This document shows positions 46,101-57,192 of a DNA stretch of 64,000 bases, piece by piece; position 1 is the first letter of the stretch; every line of letters begins with the position of its first letter. Position numbers and translations under genes: made by a program. Under the pieces are notes generated by a model that saw only the letters and a list, made by a program, of their open reading frames with translations, was not told the DNA's origin and did no database searches. The DNA is from Trichobilharzia szidati (Eukaryota > Platyhelminthes > Trematoda > Strigeidida > Schistosomatidae): contig OX235274.1 of NCBI GenBank assembly GCA_944472155.2, positions 40,422,052-40,486,051 on the forward strand. Direction: 5' to 3'.

Positions 46101-49100
46101 AGGAAATATGGCGTAAGTGAAATAAAGCAAACAGAAAAGAATAAAAAGGATACATGATAAAAGTAGACGTAAGGAAGAGAAAATAATTAAACTGGATGGA
46201 GGATTTCATCAGGAGCTGACATCAGTGAGAGAACCACTGGAAAACCTGGGAGTACTGAACAGTCGGTTGTTTCGTCCTAGTTCGGGACCCTTCATCAGTA
46301 CGCACCCACCACCAGGGTTCGAACCCAGGACCTTCTGGTTACAAGGCTAGCGAGCTCGTAGACCATTAAGCCACTGGGACCCAATCCAATGGCCAGCCCA
46401 TGAATTCTAACTTCTGCCAATTCACGACATAGTGCGACCATTTCGCAATGTCTTCTTCGATGAGTTACTGCCTCATCTTCAACCTGCTGTACCCTACTGG
46501 TCACGGCTTCCCACTAGAACCCCAGGTCACTGCCTGAATAGGGCCAGTCGCCAGTGAGCATCAGATTAATTTTCAAGTATTGGTTTTGTAGGGATTTTGT
46601 TTGATCAATCAAACAAACCAATACTTGAAAAATAATCAAATGTTCTCGTTGTCATTTGAACTCAGTTACTCGGAACTCATCTTTCCTGTACTAGCCATAT
46701 ACTTTACTCAGGTTGAAGTAGATGAAGACTAAAGATCTGCTGAATCTGAACGGTTCATTGCATCGTGAAACAAATTATCATTTGTGCCAAATACACTATA
46801 ACTAACATCACATCATTACTCAGCATACTGCTGCATCTAATGTGGGCAACACAGCCAAGGTATCTATGGTCAGAAACTGCTAGTCTTTTCAGAATTACTG
46901 CCTTCTGAATCCATATCGCTGGCATAAATTAGTACTAAAAGGACCTCTTGTTTAACACAGTTAAAAGTGGACAAACTCCCACCTCATGTTACCTGCAACT
47001 GCGTCTACCAATTTACATGTACGTGCCAGAGCACATACATTGGAAGAACAAAGAGAAGAGTTATTGTCCGCATCACTGAACACATACCAAAGAACCTGAG
47101 ATTAAAGGGCCCACAAGCACTAAATAGTGCGATTGCACGCCATCTACTAGACACTGGCCATGTTGTGGACAACCTGAAGTCGTTCAAAATAATCAACAGA
47201 CAAAAGAAACTTAGCCTGCTTCGTTTTGCTGAGGCAATCGCCATCAAACAGCTTAAAACCAAATCTATGTACGCAGAAAGAGACAGTGGTGGTGAGTCTT
47301 GCACTGCCTTGCTGACAACAAAGCCCACAAATTTCACTACGTCATCTTTTTGTCCTTTTTAGAAAACTTGAATTTTTCGTCTGAACATGACTCGTCCTAC
47401 TCCTCCGCCCTTTCTTTGTCTATTTTATAAAAACGTGTTTTTCTTCGGTTACGTAACCCATTACTTTGTATACTCTTTCTAGTTAAACTTTATTTCTACC
47501 CAAAAAAACATCTGTTGAACTCTGTCCTTTTGTTTCCAAACTTAGTCATGCAATTCTTCTATAAATAGTCGATCCTTATCACTCTTAATTATTTAACAAC
47601 TTACATTATTCCTGACCAATGTTACTCTCAGTTCCAATCAATTACTCACTATCATTGTAAGAAAAATTTGTAACTGGTTGAGAAGAATCCACGAAATAAT
47701 AAAAATAAAAACGTGGGCTCAGATTATCCTGGTACATTTGTCGTTCTTGCTCTATTCAAATTTATTAATGGGAAGTTACTAAAAGAACTGTTGTGTATTT
47801 GAAATGCTGTTCAATACGTAGCTACAAAACACACCCACGCAACATGCGTCAAATGGTGTATATGAGCCTCTCATCAGCAACCAGTTCATTAAGACTGGTG
47901 GGGGAGATTCGTGGCACAGGTGGATGATATCAGTGTAGTTTCATTCCTAGATATAGATGGTTCATAATTGTAAAACAAACTTTCATTATCCTTCTGGACA
48001 ATATCTTCAGAGCTACCTTCAATGTGAAGTGAGCTTTGAGGTTTCTTTCACATTGGCCTGATATTTAACTTTTTGGTCTTGTGACCTATTTTTTTAGACC
48101 AACACATTTAAGCGAACAATATTGTTTTCAATTAAATCTCATTAGGCTTAACTCTAATATATATAAGTTTACAAATAAAAATTCAAATATAAACCAATCA
48201 TGGTGTTTTGTCTATAGGATAATATGATGGTGAATATAAATTGTGCAATTAGTCATAATAGTGTGGTGAGAGCTGTCTACTAGCCAAATTGGTAGACAGT
48301 AATTTACGTCAGTATTTACGTTCCCAAGATTTGTCGTGAGAAACAACCAATCGGAAGACTGTGTTTGTTTGTTTACGTATCCATAGTAATGTACATGAAA
48401 ACATATATAAATAGGCGTTGATTTTCTTAATAAATGATCTGTTGCCTGACTCTTGCCTTCTGTTGTTACAATAGTAGTAATGATAATAATGATAATATTA
48501 ATAATAAAAATGGTCTTATCAATAATAAGGATGAAAAAGTGAGGCAATCTGTGATGACACGAATAACGAAAAACAGCATGATTAAACAAACAACTGTTCA
48601 GGTGGAAGTAGTCGATAAAGGCTAGTAAAAACAAATGAACCGATTAAGTAATGTTAGATTGTAAGGGAAGTAAATGAAACAATGAAACAAGATTAAGGGA
48701 TGATAAGAAAGGGGTTGAAAATATATACAAGGGGTGGTGTAGAAGTCATTAGTTGGTTATGTCTTAATAGGCCAACAAGGGAGGGATAATGGCTGTACGA
48801 ACTTCTTTTGAATGCATAGTTTAGGTTTAATAGTTCGAATGCCTATCGCCCCAGATATGTGCAGTAGATGAATACAAAGTCTATTGGAAAGATTCGGTGG
48901 GATACGATGAATTACTTTGAAGGCTACCGTTTTCTCCACTACATGACCACTATCAACTAAATGTGACAAAACTGAGCTACGGATTATTGTCTGTCCTTTG
49001 CCAAACCACGATGGGAGATGTTCAGTAGTGACACGTTGGTTAAGCTGTCTAGTAGTACGCCCAATATAACCTGTCACCGCAGGTGCAGTTGAACTGATAA

Positions 49101-52100
49101 ATGCATATAGATGTGGCAAAACTATCTAGCCTATCCCTCGTTTATGTCACAATCAATCTTCGACTAGAGAATGACAAACATAGGTGTACTGCGTAAAATG
49201 TTCTTCGTATACTCATGGAAAGTCTTTGGAATAGAATCTCACTTGATAATTCACCATTAAATTGTAACTTAATAAGTAGAGGTTTTTACGTGCAGTCACA
49301 GTCTCAGGTTTTCTCTCCGTTTTCATATGTTTCTTTATGAAACTACTTGGATAGTCCATCTCTGTCAAAGAATCGAGAATATATTCAAATTCCTTTTGTA
49401 AGAGGTCATCCGTACATATCTTCCTTGCTCTGCTTTTAAGACATTTAACAACATTTCTTTTATATTTAATGGGCACGTAACTAAGGAAGTGTGTGTATTG
49501 CCCTGTGAATGTGCTTTTTCTACACACGCTTCTCCCAAGTGACCCATTTCGCCTACTCAGTAAGACATCCAGGAAATGTAGTTTACTATCCTGCCCCTCT
49601 TCACAAGTAAAAGTAAGTGAAGGGTGGATATTGTTGAATTTCAGCAACAATTCGTCTATGTTTACATTCCCATAAGCTAAGATAAATGTATCATCGACAT
49701 AACGGTGATACATATCAAACTCCTTGATGTTGTCTTTCAATTTCCCGTTTTCAAGTTTTGCAAGGAAGAAGTCAGCTAATATTGGGCCTAATGGTGAACC
49801 CATACCTATTTTTTTATTGATTGATAGATATGGTTACAGTCATAAGAAAATCCGCAAGAACAACAGATCACAGTCAAGGTTACCAGGAGAAACAAATATT
49901 TCATTTATGGAGAATTCCCACAGCCTACTTTAGATAGCAGGTGGCGGTGTAAAATATTGTCACGAAAGACAATGAAAGCTCAGATGACACAATAACACCG
50001 TAAACATTTCACTTTCGATCCTTAAAATGTGATTGGTACACGCCACTCTTGTCATATATATACACACATATATATTCACTCAAGACGTTCCAAAGACTGT
50101 ATTTTATCAATATTCTCATTTAAAAAAGATGGATATCATAAAGGTACTCAGAAATAGTGATATTGTCCCTTATTAGTAAGTCGATTTCCCGTGACATCAG
50201 AGTTACATCGATTAGCACATTTTGTATTTATGATTAAGGAGAAAAATGTTATATCCAACACAAGAACAAAAGTTTCTCAAAAAACTGGAAAGTAAAAATA
50301 TAGTCATACTGAAAGCCATGAAAGAGAGAATTATAGCACCTTTGGACAAAGAGGATTGCATCAAGAAAGTTGCAGACTAGCTAAAAGATAACCCAACATA
50401 CCAAAGTTTTCTGGCAAATCTTATCTACACATTACACAACCAAATCTGAAACCCCTTAACAAACTTCTCGAAGTGAGTCACATCACAAAGGAAGAACACT
50501 AACCGACGAAATCCAATCAACCCGTTTTACTCCCGACCTTACGGTAACCCTTCCCCCCCCCCTCTTACAATCAATCTTCTCACTATCAGGGACTCCAACA
50601 TATAATTCCTCCAAAGAAGTCTAAAGAAGACTAAGATTTCTAGCCGAATCCTGTGCCTACTTCATTAAAGCACCAAGTCAACTTCTGGAGCAAGTCAAAG
50701 ATATTCAAACAGATGATCATGAAACTATGGTACCTTTTGATGTGACAGCACAGTGTTATACACTTCCACAGGACAAATACTATCAAAAGAAAGAACTATG
50801 CAACAACTACTCAGCGACGATGAATACCATTTCACAACACTCAACACATACAATGCTCATGTTGGATAGAATGCATAGAATTATGTCTAATAACGTATTT
50901 TCGATTCAATAGCCCAATATATGAAAAGATGAAAGCCCAATCTATGGGATTACTCATATTAAGGATGATCGGTGATGCTGTTGTGAAACCATAATTCTTA
51001 TTTATTATTATTTTTTTATTTTGGTTACGGCTTGATGCCACACTGTATTTTCAGTACAAGTATGGAATTTTCAGCACGGATATCGGTAGCCCAAATTTTA
51101 CAGGCCGACTATAGATATCGGGTGTGCGTCGGCAGGGGATCGAACCTCGGACCATGTGCATGGTCGGCGAGAGTCCTAACCACTGTGCCACCAACGGACA
51201 TATATGTAAAACTTGGGCACTGTGGTAGTAAGTAATTCCATATTAGTTTGTTTATTAGATATATCACACAGTGAAACAGTATTATTTACTGGATGGCAAG
51301 GTTTCGAACACAATTTATTGTTCATAATCAAATCAATTATAATCACACGACTTCGAAACTTGAGTTTTATAGTTTTCTTTGTTCTCTCCTATTTGTCTTC
51401 GTTGAGGTAGTAGAGTTTTCCAGATATCTGCGTGGACAGGTGTTGAATCATTCCTATTACATGCATTTGCAGTTGATTCGATAAATAAAAGCTTCTTTTA
51501 TCAATCTCTCCCTCTAGCCTGTTACATTAGATTTTAAAACTGTCATATTATCCCATCCTGTTGTATGGTTGTGTGTAAGTGCATGTAGTGCTATAGCTGA
51601 ACTTTTCTCTAGATTTCTTAACTTATTCGGATTTTGTGCTCGGTTAGTCTGACTGCTCCTGTTCTATTAGTTTGACTTATGTATTTGACCTGACAATCAT
51701 TGCAGGGTATTAGATAAACTAAATTGTTTTGTTTCAAAGGCTCCACAGGATCCTTTAACCGACAAAGCTTGTTTCTAATTGAGTTTGTGGGTTTGAATGC
51801 CATTTTTATTCCTACCTTGTTAAGAATTCTGTGTAAGGTTTCCAAGGTTCCTTCCTTGTATGGAAGTACTGCTGATGATTAATATTCCCTATTGTTGGTG
51901 TTGTCATTATCCTCAGCATTTTTGACATGCATGTCGTCATTAATATTACTATTTTTATTATCATCACTATTACTACCATTATTATCAATTTTATTTTAGC
52001 ATTTTCCTAGCTCAGTTATAGCAGTTTCACACAAACATACACAAGGATGAGGTATTTTGATGTGGTTGTGTTCTCTGAGCTGGATAGTTAACTTGTGAAG

Positions 52101-53933
52101 CTTTCATCGCCCTACTAGGCGACATCTTCAGCGCATACTTCAATTTAAAGTGAGATTTTAGATTTCTCCATGAGTTTATTAATCATCTCTCCCGGTGACC
52201 TTGGACCTGATTGGTTGTTTTCGTGTGTTTCCACACCTTCTACAAATCTTCTCTATCACACAAGGATGAGATAAGACGACAGTCTTAAAATTTGACATAA
52301 CAGGATGGAAGGAGAGATTCATAGCAAAAGCTCTATTTATTTAGTCAACTGAGAACACTCACAATAGAAATGATTCAACACACCTGTCCACCCACACATC
52401 TGAAAGATTCTACCACCTGTACGACGAACAAGAAGGAAAGAAGAAAGAAAACCATGCAACGGAAGTTTCGAAGTTGTGTAGTTACGATTGATGATATGAT
52501 TATGAACAGTAAGATAAATTGTGTTCAAAACTTCATCATTTGATGTAAATAATACTGTTTCACTGTGTGATACATCCAACAGATAAATTAATGTGAAATT
52601 ACATAAAACCACAGCGCTCAAAGTCTACACATATTAACTTGTGGCCAATGTTGTTGAAAACAATCAAATCCCTGTGAACAAACACTTGAAAATTGGTCTA
52701 GTGCTCACTAGTGATTGATTGATTGGATACAGGATAAAGTTGTCTAGATTTGTTGTAGTGAGAAGTCCTGACCAAGGGGTGTGCGTCAAGTTGGGTGTAA
52801 GAATGAATTGTCGCCTCTGACATTGCCTGGAGATGGGATGAGGCCACTATATATATCGTCCATTGACAGATGATAGAATTGATGGATTATTGGATTCTAC
52901 TCCAGTGGCTGAAGGCCTTGAAATCGATCCTTGGTATTTCCATGAGTACGAACTGATGAAGAGTCTCGAACTAGGACGAAACAGCTGCCCAACACTCTCT
53001 GGTTTTCAATGGTTCTCTCTCTAACCGATGTCAGCTCATGATTAAACTTCAAATCAATCAAATTCCAGCAAACAAACACTTGAGAAATATCTTTCCAGTA
53101 CTTCCAGTAAAGCAGAAATTTTTATTATGTGACTGAATTGTATGAAGAAAATAGGCATCATGCAGATTAAACAAAAAAACTGTTAACACATGAAAACTTA
53201 CCATTAAATATAGACCTCCACTATTTTCAACGTCTTCAGTAAGGTAATAAAATTCAAGTGCTCGTTGAACACCAAGAATATCAACTGTTCGTCCTATAGC
53301 ATCAAAATGATTCGGATGTAAAAATAAACTCACGTATTAAATCTTCATTAGGTTCCTTCAATAACCTGATAATTGTTTCTGCAACACGATCAGGTGGACT
53401 GTCAAAGGTAACATCTATATGACTTCGGCCTACTGATTGATCCCATGAAAGTGGACCAAGTCGTTGTCTGAGAGAGAGGCCTGTAGACTTCGTAGACCCT
53501 CTAAGATACCAAATAAATGTTTATGTATTTCATTCCCAACCAACCTTATAGGTAATTTTCGCCGACTGAGTAGTTTATCAGGGCTGCCTTCATCACTAGA
53601 ATCTTCTTTAACTAAATAACTTTCAACACCTCTACCGCTATCAAGTTTCTGCAAAAGCAAAAACAACAAAATTATCATATATTTACTACTATGATTTACT
53701 TCGAATAGATGAGTCGATGTTAAGGCATCTTTCAGTAGCATTTCATTGGCAAAATTTAACCAAAGAGGACGTTTTTTTCCAGGTTTATTCGGAGTATTTT
53801 CATCATTGTTATCTTTTTCCATTGGTGAAGGTCGACTATCTGATTTCCTTCGTTTCCAACAAATTTCATCCTCATCAGTATCACTGCTTGAATCATCTTC
53901 AGAAGATGAATGAAGTTCTTCTCTGTAAGCCAT
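43124..53933 (-). CDS. PHAX: PHAX, phosphorylated adapter RNA export protein
   Basis: Six minus-strand exons: 53933-53700, 53648-53510, 53480-53334, 53293-53202, 45238-45111, 43409-43124 (total 1026 nt, 341 residues and stop; every junction GT...AG and phase-consistent). PHAX bridges CBC-bound capped snRNA to CRM1 for nuclear export. The N-terminus is acidic/serine-rich with RRKS and RPLWLNF; the RNA-binding domain spans about residues 155-230: RVAETIIRLLKEPNEDLI, ALEFYYLTEDVENSGGLYLM, then DGSRRRSPGGVYLNLIK at about 205, matching the vertebrate NGSRRRTPGGVFLNLLK block. The C-terminus is basic (RKRHRRKRRQLEKLK), then acidic. An in-frame TAA directly precedes the start ATG. Introns 1-3 are 51, 29 and 40 bp; intron 4 is 8 kb. 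The 29 bp second intron is the least certain junction. Somewhat shorter than human PHAX. Confidence 0.92.
43560..43720 (-). mobile_element. PLE-B 3' end in PHAX intron 5
   Basis: Minus copy of the PLE-B terminus (gaagctttcgtcgtccatct; gttgtgttctctctgagctg on the plus strand). Confidence 0.55.
43855..43960 (+). mobile_element. SINE-A fragment
   Basis: Head of SINE-A up to ggtcccagtggctgaatg, then broken before the B-box. Confidence 0.6.
44370..45030 (+). mobile_element. SINE-A interrupted by a palindromic PLE insertion
   Basis: The head starts at the family terminus (44375), breaks at atggatctgatgct, resumes at 44667 and continues through the A-box (cagtggctgaatggtctac, 44873), a B-box relic and a mutated hammerhead centre (ccgacgagtatcaaac) to ggtcctctaat. 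Confidence 0.75.
44425..44666. mobile_element. palindromic PLE-A terminal insertion, 14 bp target duplication
   Basis: Flanks atggatctgatgct at 44411-44424 and 44667-44680. Positions 44425-44527 and 44529-44631 are perfect 103 bp reverse complements around a single central g (44528). A 35 bp unpaired terminal piece (44632-44666) follows. Each arm holds one gagcaatagtttgtgctcga hairpin. No coding sequence. Confidence 0.9.
45061..45085. repeat. (ta)n microsatellite
   Basis: Alternating ta/at run directly downstream of PHAX exon 5, in intron 5. Confidence 0.8.
45860..45990 (+). repeat. repeat family E, copy 2
   Basis: cgctgatgacctcagtcgac, aacgagtgaaacggccgtg and acaactactcgtctcaac parallel the copy at 5930-6060. 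Confidence 0.5.
46195..46600 (-). mobile_element. SINE-A copy in PHAX intron 4, intact hammerhead core string
   Basis: Minus strand: A-box region cagtggcttaatggtctac, B-box gggttcgaaccc (46316), CTGATGA (46298-46292), GAAA (46273-46270), tail to 46200. The non-tRNA head runs to a short inverted repeat at about 46575-46630. Confidence 0.8.
46930..47365 (+). pseudogene. PLE-C GIY-YIG domain
   Basis: Plus ORF 46967-47362: CVYQFTCTCQSTYIGRTKRR (GIY-YIG core with Cys pair and YIGR), VRITEHIPKNL, NSAIARHLLDTGHVVDNLKS, RFAEAIAIKQL. The usual LCVQK...LPW C-terminus is missing, and no RT lies upstream. It sits in PHAX intron 4. Confidence 0.75.
47890..48060 (-). mobile_element. PLE-B 3' end relic
   Basis: gggggagattcgtggcacag, tggacaatatcttcagagct and caatgtgaagtgagctttga resemble the PLE-B terminus. 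Confidence 0.45.
48262..48470 (+). mobile_element. solo LTR of family L1, internally shortened, 4 bp target duplication
   Basis: TGTGGTGAGAG... to ...TGTTGTTACA, flanked by atag at 48258-48261 and 48471-48474. It has tatataaatagg (TATA-like) and taataaatga. At 209 bp it lacks part of the 354 bp form. Confidence 0.85.
48757..49815 (-). pseudogene. PLE-C: RT and GIY-YIG, 5' truncated
   Basis: Minus strand from MGSPLGPILADFFLAKLENG (49803) through YHRYVDDTFILAYG (YVDD catalytic motif, about 49715-49675), LHFLDVLLSR, GQYTHFLSYVPIKYKRNVVK, RARKICTDD, MDYPSSFIKKHMK to 49213. After frame breaks the GIY-YIG part follows (49119-48757): YIGRTTRQLNQRV, EHLPSWFGKG, RSSVLSHLVDSGHVV, LCIQKKFVQPLSLP. The N-terminal part of the RT is absent. 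Confidence 0.85.
49820..50992 (+). pseudogene. PLE-B tandem junction: C-terminal end then N-terminal/RT start
   Basis: 49850-49933 encodes the PLE-B tail (KNNRSQSRLPGETNISFMEN). After about 300 bp comes the N-terminal PLE region (NIVILKAMK..., LDKEDCIKKVAD, 50300-50380), then MVPFDVTAQCYTLPQDKY (RT motif A region, 50727-50780) and SPIYEKMKAQSMG (50910-50950). The order end-then-start fits head-to-tail PLE copies. Many stops. Confidence 0.6.
51015..51196 (-). mobile_element. SINE-B copy
   Basis: Minus SINE-B: ggggatcgaacctcgg and cctaaccactgtgcca; 3' body at 51025-51100. Confidence 0.85.
51205..51890 (-). mobile_element. 5'-truncated PLE-A
   Basis: The hairpin has the compensated form (GAACA and TGTTC arms, then GAAAC, about 51330-51305). 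The coding relic 51845-51618 includes NLVYLIPCNDCQVKYISQTN, the GIY-YIG start with YISQ. Confidence 0.7.
52050..52265 (-). mobile_element. PLE-B C-terminus and 3' end
   Basis: The minus strand encodes an ENNQSGPRSPGEMINKLMEK-like tail, a stop, then the family 3' end (gatgaaagcttcacaag). Confidence 0.6.
52340..52640 (+). mobile_element. PLE-A 3' end
   Basis: Coding relic (THLSTHTSERFYHLYDEQEG), then the hairpin with GAACA and TGTTC arms and AAAAC, then the terminal sequence cactgtgtgatacatccaac. Confidence 0.6.
52665..53090 (+). mobile_element. SINE-A with terminal direct repeats and hammerhead-like core
   Basis: Starts caatcaaatccctgtgaaca and ends caatcaaattccagcaaaca, each followed by aaacacttga, so both ends carry the same roughly 40 bp motif. 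CTGATGA at 52953-52959, GAAA at 52978-52981; the tRNA boxes are decayed. Confidence 0.7.
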
Positions 53934-53999
53934 TTAGATGATTGATTTACTGATTGATTCTAAAAATAAATAAAACTATCTTAATAGAGTTGTGTAAGC

Positions 54000-54400
54000 T
54001 AGGATGAGTTGTTCACTATACGTCAAGCCAGTGAAATCATAATAACGAATGCATCATTCTGTTTATTCAGATGTTGATAAAAAATTAAGAATGGGACTGT
54101 TGGAAGCAAAGTTTTTTTTAAAACAATAAAATTTGAAAAGTAGGCAGTATAATCTCATCTGAAGTTATTATGGTGTTAAAGTAGGCGCTCGAATAGCAGG
54201 ACAGAGTTATGTCTACTAGACTCAAAATGTTTGCTAATTGATTATTTCTCTGAGTTGAACCTTGGAGTGTAACTAGTTTGTCTGTCTGTCACATGCTCTG
54301 ATGGTTTTATCAGGACTTCTGTTGTCTGATCTGCCAAGGGGGTGATAGGATAATGTGCGACCTAATGATTGTGTGTTACATGTATCTACCTAAGCAAGAT
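54000..54400. other. region upstream of PHAX
   Basis: No recognisable promoter motif or element. Presumed intergenic or promoter sequence. Confidence 0.35.
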
Positions 54401-54404
54401 AATG

Positions 54405-55075
54405 TTAAGCTCCAATAAGCTGATTGCTGGCGAAATCTCAGCACGGATTCAAAAAGCCTTTGTGGCATTTGCCAACTTCCGCCATCTCTGGAGTAGAAAC
54501 GATGTCTGACTATCTTTCAAAGCCCGTGTGTACTACACACCAGTTTGCTCTACACTCCACTATGTTTGTGAGGTATAGCCGTTCGATGAAAGTGCAAGAA
54601 ATGAAAAGGCTAGCTGTCTTTGACCATAGATGTCTCTGCATTCTATCTCCCGTGTTAGAATGAGTAATAATGAGCCCAGGTGTCGAGTGTTAGGCAATAA
54701 GGGAAGGTCAGTCGATGCACTTGTGAAGCTGTATTGATTAAGATGGCTAGGGCATGTGTTACGCATGCATCCCTAGACGTCGCCTTCCTCGACGGGAAAT
54801 GTTAACTGATACAGGATTGATCAGGTTGGAAAAGAACAAGTAGTGGTCAAACCAAAACTCGCAATAACTCCAAGAAATGTTTGACAAGTAGTTTTAGCTA
54901 GACATGTAGGTAGGTGTAGACTTCTTGGTTAGGTGCCTCAGGATTTCAAGAACCAGTGGCTGAGACAATTGGTGATATGGCTCGGAATCGTCCCAACTGG
55001 TGCAGATGCAATCACTCTCTGTAATCTGTTAGATCCGTGTTACTATTCCTTCTTCTTCACGTTTCTTTTTTATTA
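54405..55075 (+). mobile_element. LINE-D 3' part
   Basis: Plus strand: SARIQKAFVAFANFRHLWSR (54440), FDHRC(L) near 54620, LRWLGHVLRMHP (54738-54770), KNQWLRQLVIW (54950) and an IT.LCN end. This series of C-terminal LINE blocks follows the RT. Frame changes throughout. Confidence 0.7.
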
Positions 55076-55079
55076 ACGT

Positions 55080-57040
55080 TCGTCCGAATCTTCTTTTTCT
55101 CTTGAGTCTTCCATTATGTGGTGTGTATGGAGTGTAGCAACTTGAACTGCTGCCATTTTGTGCAAAGTTCTATGATGAAACCAGTCAGTCGATAAGCGTT
55201 TAACCTACAGTCAAAGAAACTTAAGAGTAGAAAGTACACTGAACTTCTTAAAGTAATACTGTACTTATTTTGATTTCGATATATATAATTATTATTATTA
55301 TAACGAATAAATACTGTATTTGAATAAATCACCAATCTATTGACCCAAATTTATATACACACAATGTTGTCACTTCCTTCGGCTACCGATGTCGACTAGC
55401 TGAAAAGCCTCATAAGAAAATAATTACAATGTGATTGCTACTCAAAAATAATAAATTATTGTGTAAACCTGTAAGACCAAATAAATTTATCTGCAAAACA
55501 GCTTATGTTTAACAAGCACTTCTTCAAATGGTAAAATAGTTACCTGGCTTTAAAAAAAAGTGTAATTAATACCCTATAAGAGTATTCATTTCGTAGACTG
55601 AGTAAATCGTGGTAGCAAGTAAATCTAACACAAACAAAGTAAATTTTGCTCTCTGTTTAAATGTAACGGTAATTTGCACTGTACATCAGTCGCTCTGAAT
55701 GCAAACATACTGTAGTCGGTTCAGAGAAGCACGCAATGATACAACACTGCATAGTTAAGCACTGAGAATCACAGTTTGCCGCTAACTATTATTATCTAAA
55801 GACACTTCAGTCGCAAAAATGTTTATTCACGTGATTGTTAAGTGTACTAACCTAAGACAGTTGATTAGGTGCGCAAAGTGATCACTAAGCTAGATGATAC
55901 CCTACTCTAATTTACCATGATGCACAAAAATACCAATACTATCTTGAAAGTGCATGGTGGAATTGAGAAGAAACACCTTTGCTTCCCTATCTTCTTATTT
56001 CACATAACACTCCAAATGAAATATCACAGAACACTGATACATTCCCTTACGCTAAAGACAACAAAAGTTCAAATATGTAGTCCACAGTTTTGAGGAGTAG
56101 TTATCATATTTAAACATAATCACTAGGTTGTAATGAGCACATGTGTTCAGGTAGTGTTAAGAGCAATGGCCAACCGGTTTACAGCTATTTATCGCTTATC
56201 CATTGCTCCACTTGTTAAGAAGGTTTATGTCTTCAATTAAAAATAAACGTAAGCATAATGTAAGGAATTCCATTTCCTTCCTCACAATGTAAAACAGATA
56301 GCTCACCGTATCTTACACGCTGATTTCAGTGTGATATAGGGGGGTCACAGTCACATGATCACTGATGAGAATATAGTAGTTGCTATTGTCCTTATCATCT
56401 TACCTTAAAACAATTTCAACCTACGAGCGTAATTTACAGAAAAATGAATAAATTTTATCATACAACACCAGTATGTCAAAAGTGAATCAAGTTATGCTGA
56501 AAGTCAGACAGCGAATACAAGTGGAGCAACCAAAACGTACTTCACTTCAGCAACTAGCAAAACAGCTATGATTTCTTTGTATATACAAATTACTTCTTCA
56601 AAATTCAAACACACCCTATGGGGTTTCTTAGAAATTGCTGGAATTACGCATACAGACGATATTTGGCAAACTTCGAAAGCATAAAAGTGACCAGCCCATA
56701 AGAACTGTTCCTTGAGATCTGTGGTTGCACGAAACAAGTCTCATAACCCCTGGTACTTTCAGAAAAAAGAAACTTCTACAGTATACACAGTTGGAGAGTT
56801 CCAACGCTACACATAATCATCCATAAGCACACAGTCGTTCTATTCACCAGTAACCCTTTTCTTATTCTCCGCGTGTACCTCCTACTGTAAACACCATTTC
56901 ACAGACTGACTAATGCTGACAACTTAAGCTGAAGAGACATCATCCCAATTCTCCCACAATTTCATATTGGAGCTCACAAAGATTTAATGTTAAGTCGGAA
57001 GACAGGCCTTGGAAATATGTTGTCTAATAGAATAGATAAG
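55080..57040. other. no assignable feature
   Basis: AT-rich intergenic sequence. No element ends or tRNA-like boxes were recognised. Confidence 0.35.
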
Positions 57041-57045
57041 ATTAT

Positions 57046-57192
57046 TCATTTAGCCTCAAATGAGGAACATGGTGAATCTACAGAATTGCCCCGACTAGTA
57101 TCATGTGATTCTTTGATTTGTTCTTGTGGACTAGTTGGTGTAGAGACAGGAGCAACAAACTCACTCTTTAACTGGTTCTTAGCTGACAATCT
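57046..57192 (-). CDS. possible terminal host exon, unidentified
   Basis: Minus strand, acceptor tgttatcag before 57192, then 48 codons and a TGA: RLSAKNQLKSEFVAPVSTPT, SPQEQIKESHD, ending SPCSSFEAK. A Ser/Thr/Pro-rich tail of this sort is common at protein C-termini. An ATTAAA lies downstream. No match is recognised and upstream exons were not found. Confidence 0.3.
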   Translation of the reverse strand, partial: RLSAKNQLKSEFVAPVSTPTSPQEQIKESHDTSRGNSVDSPCSSFEAK

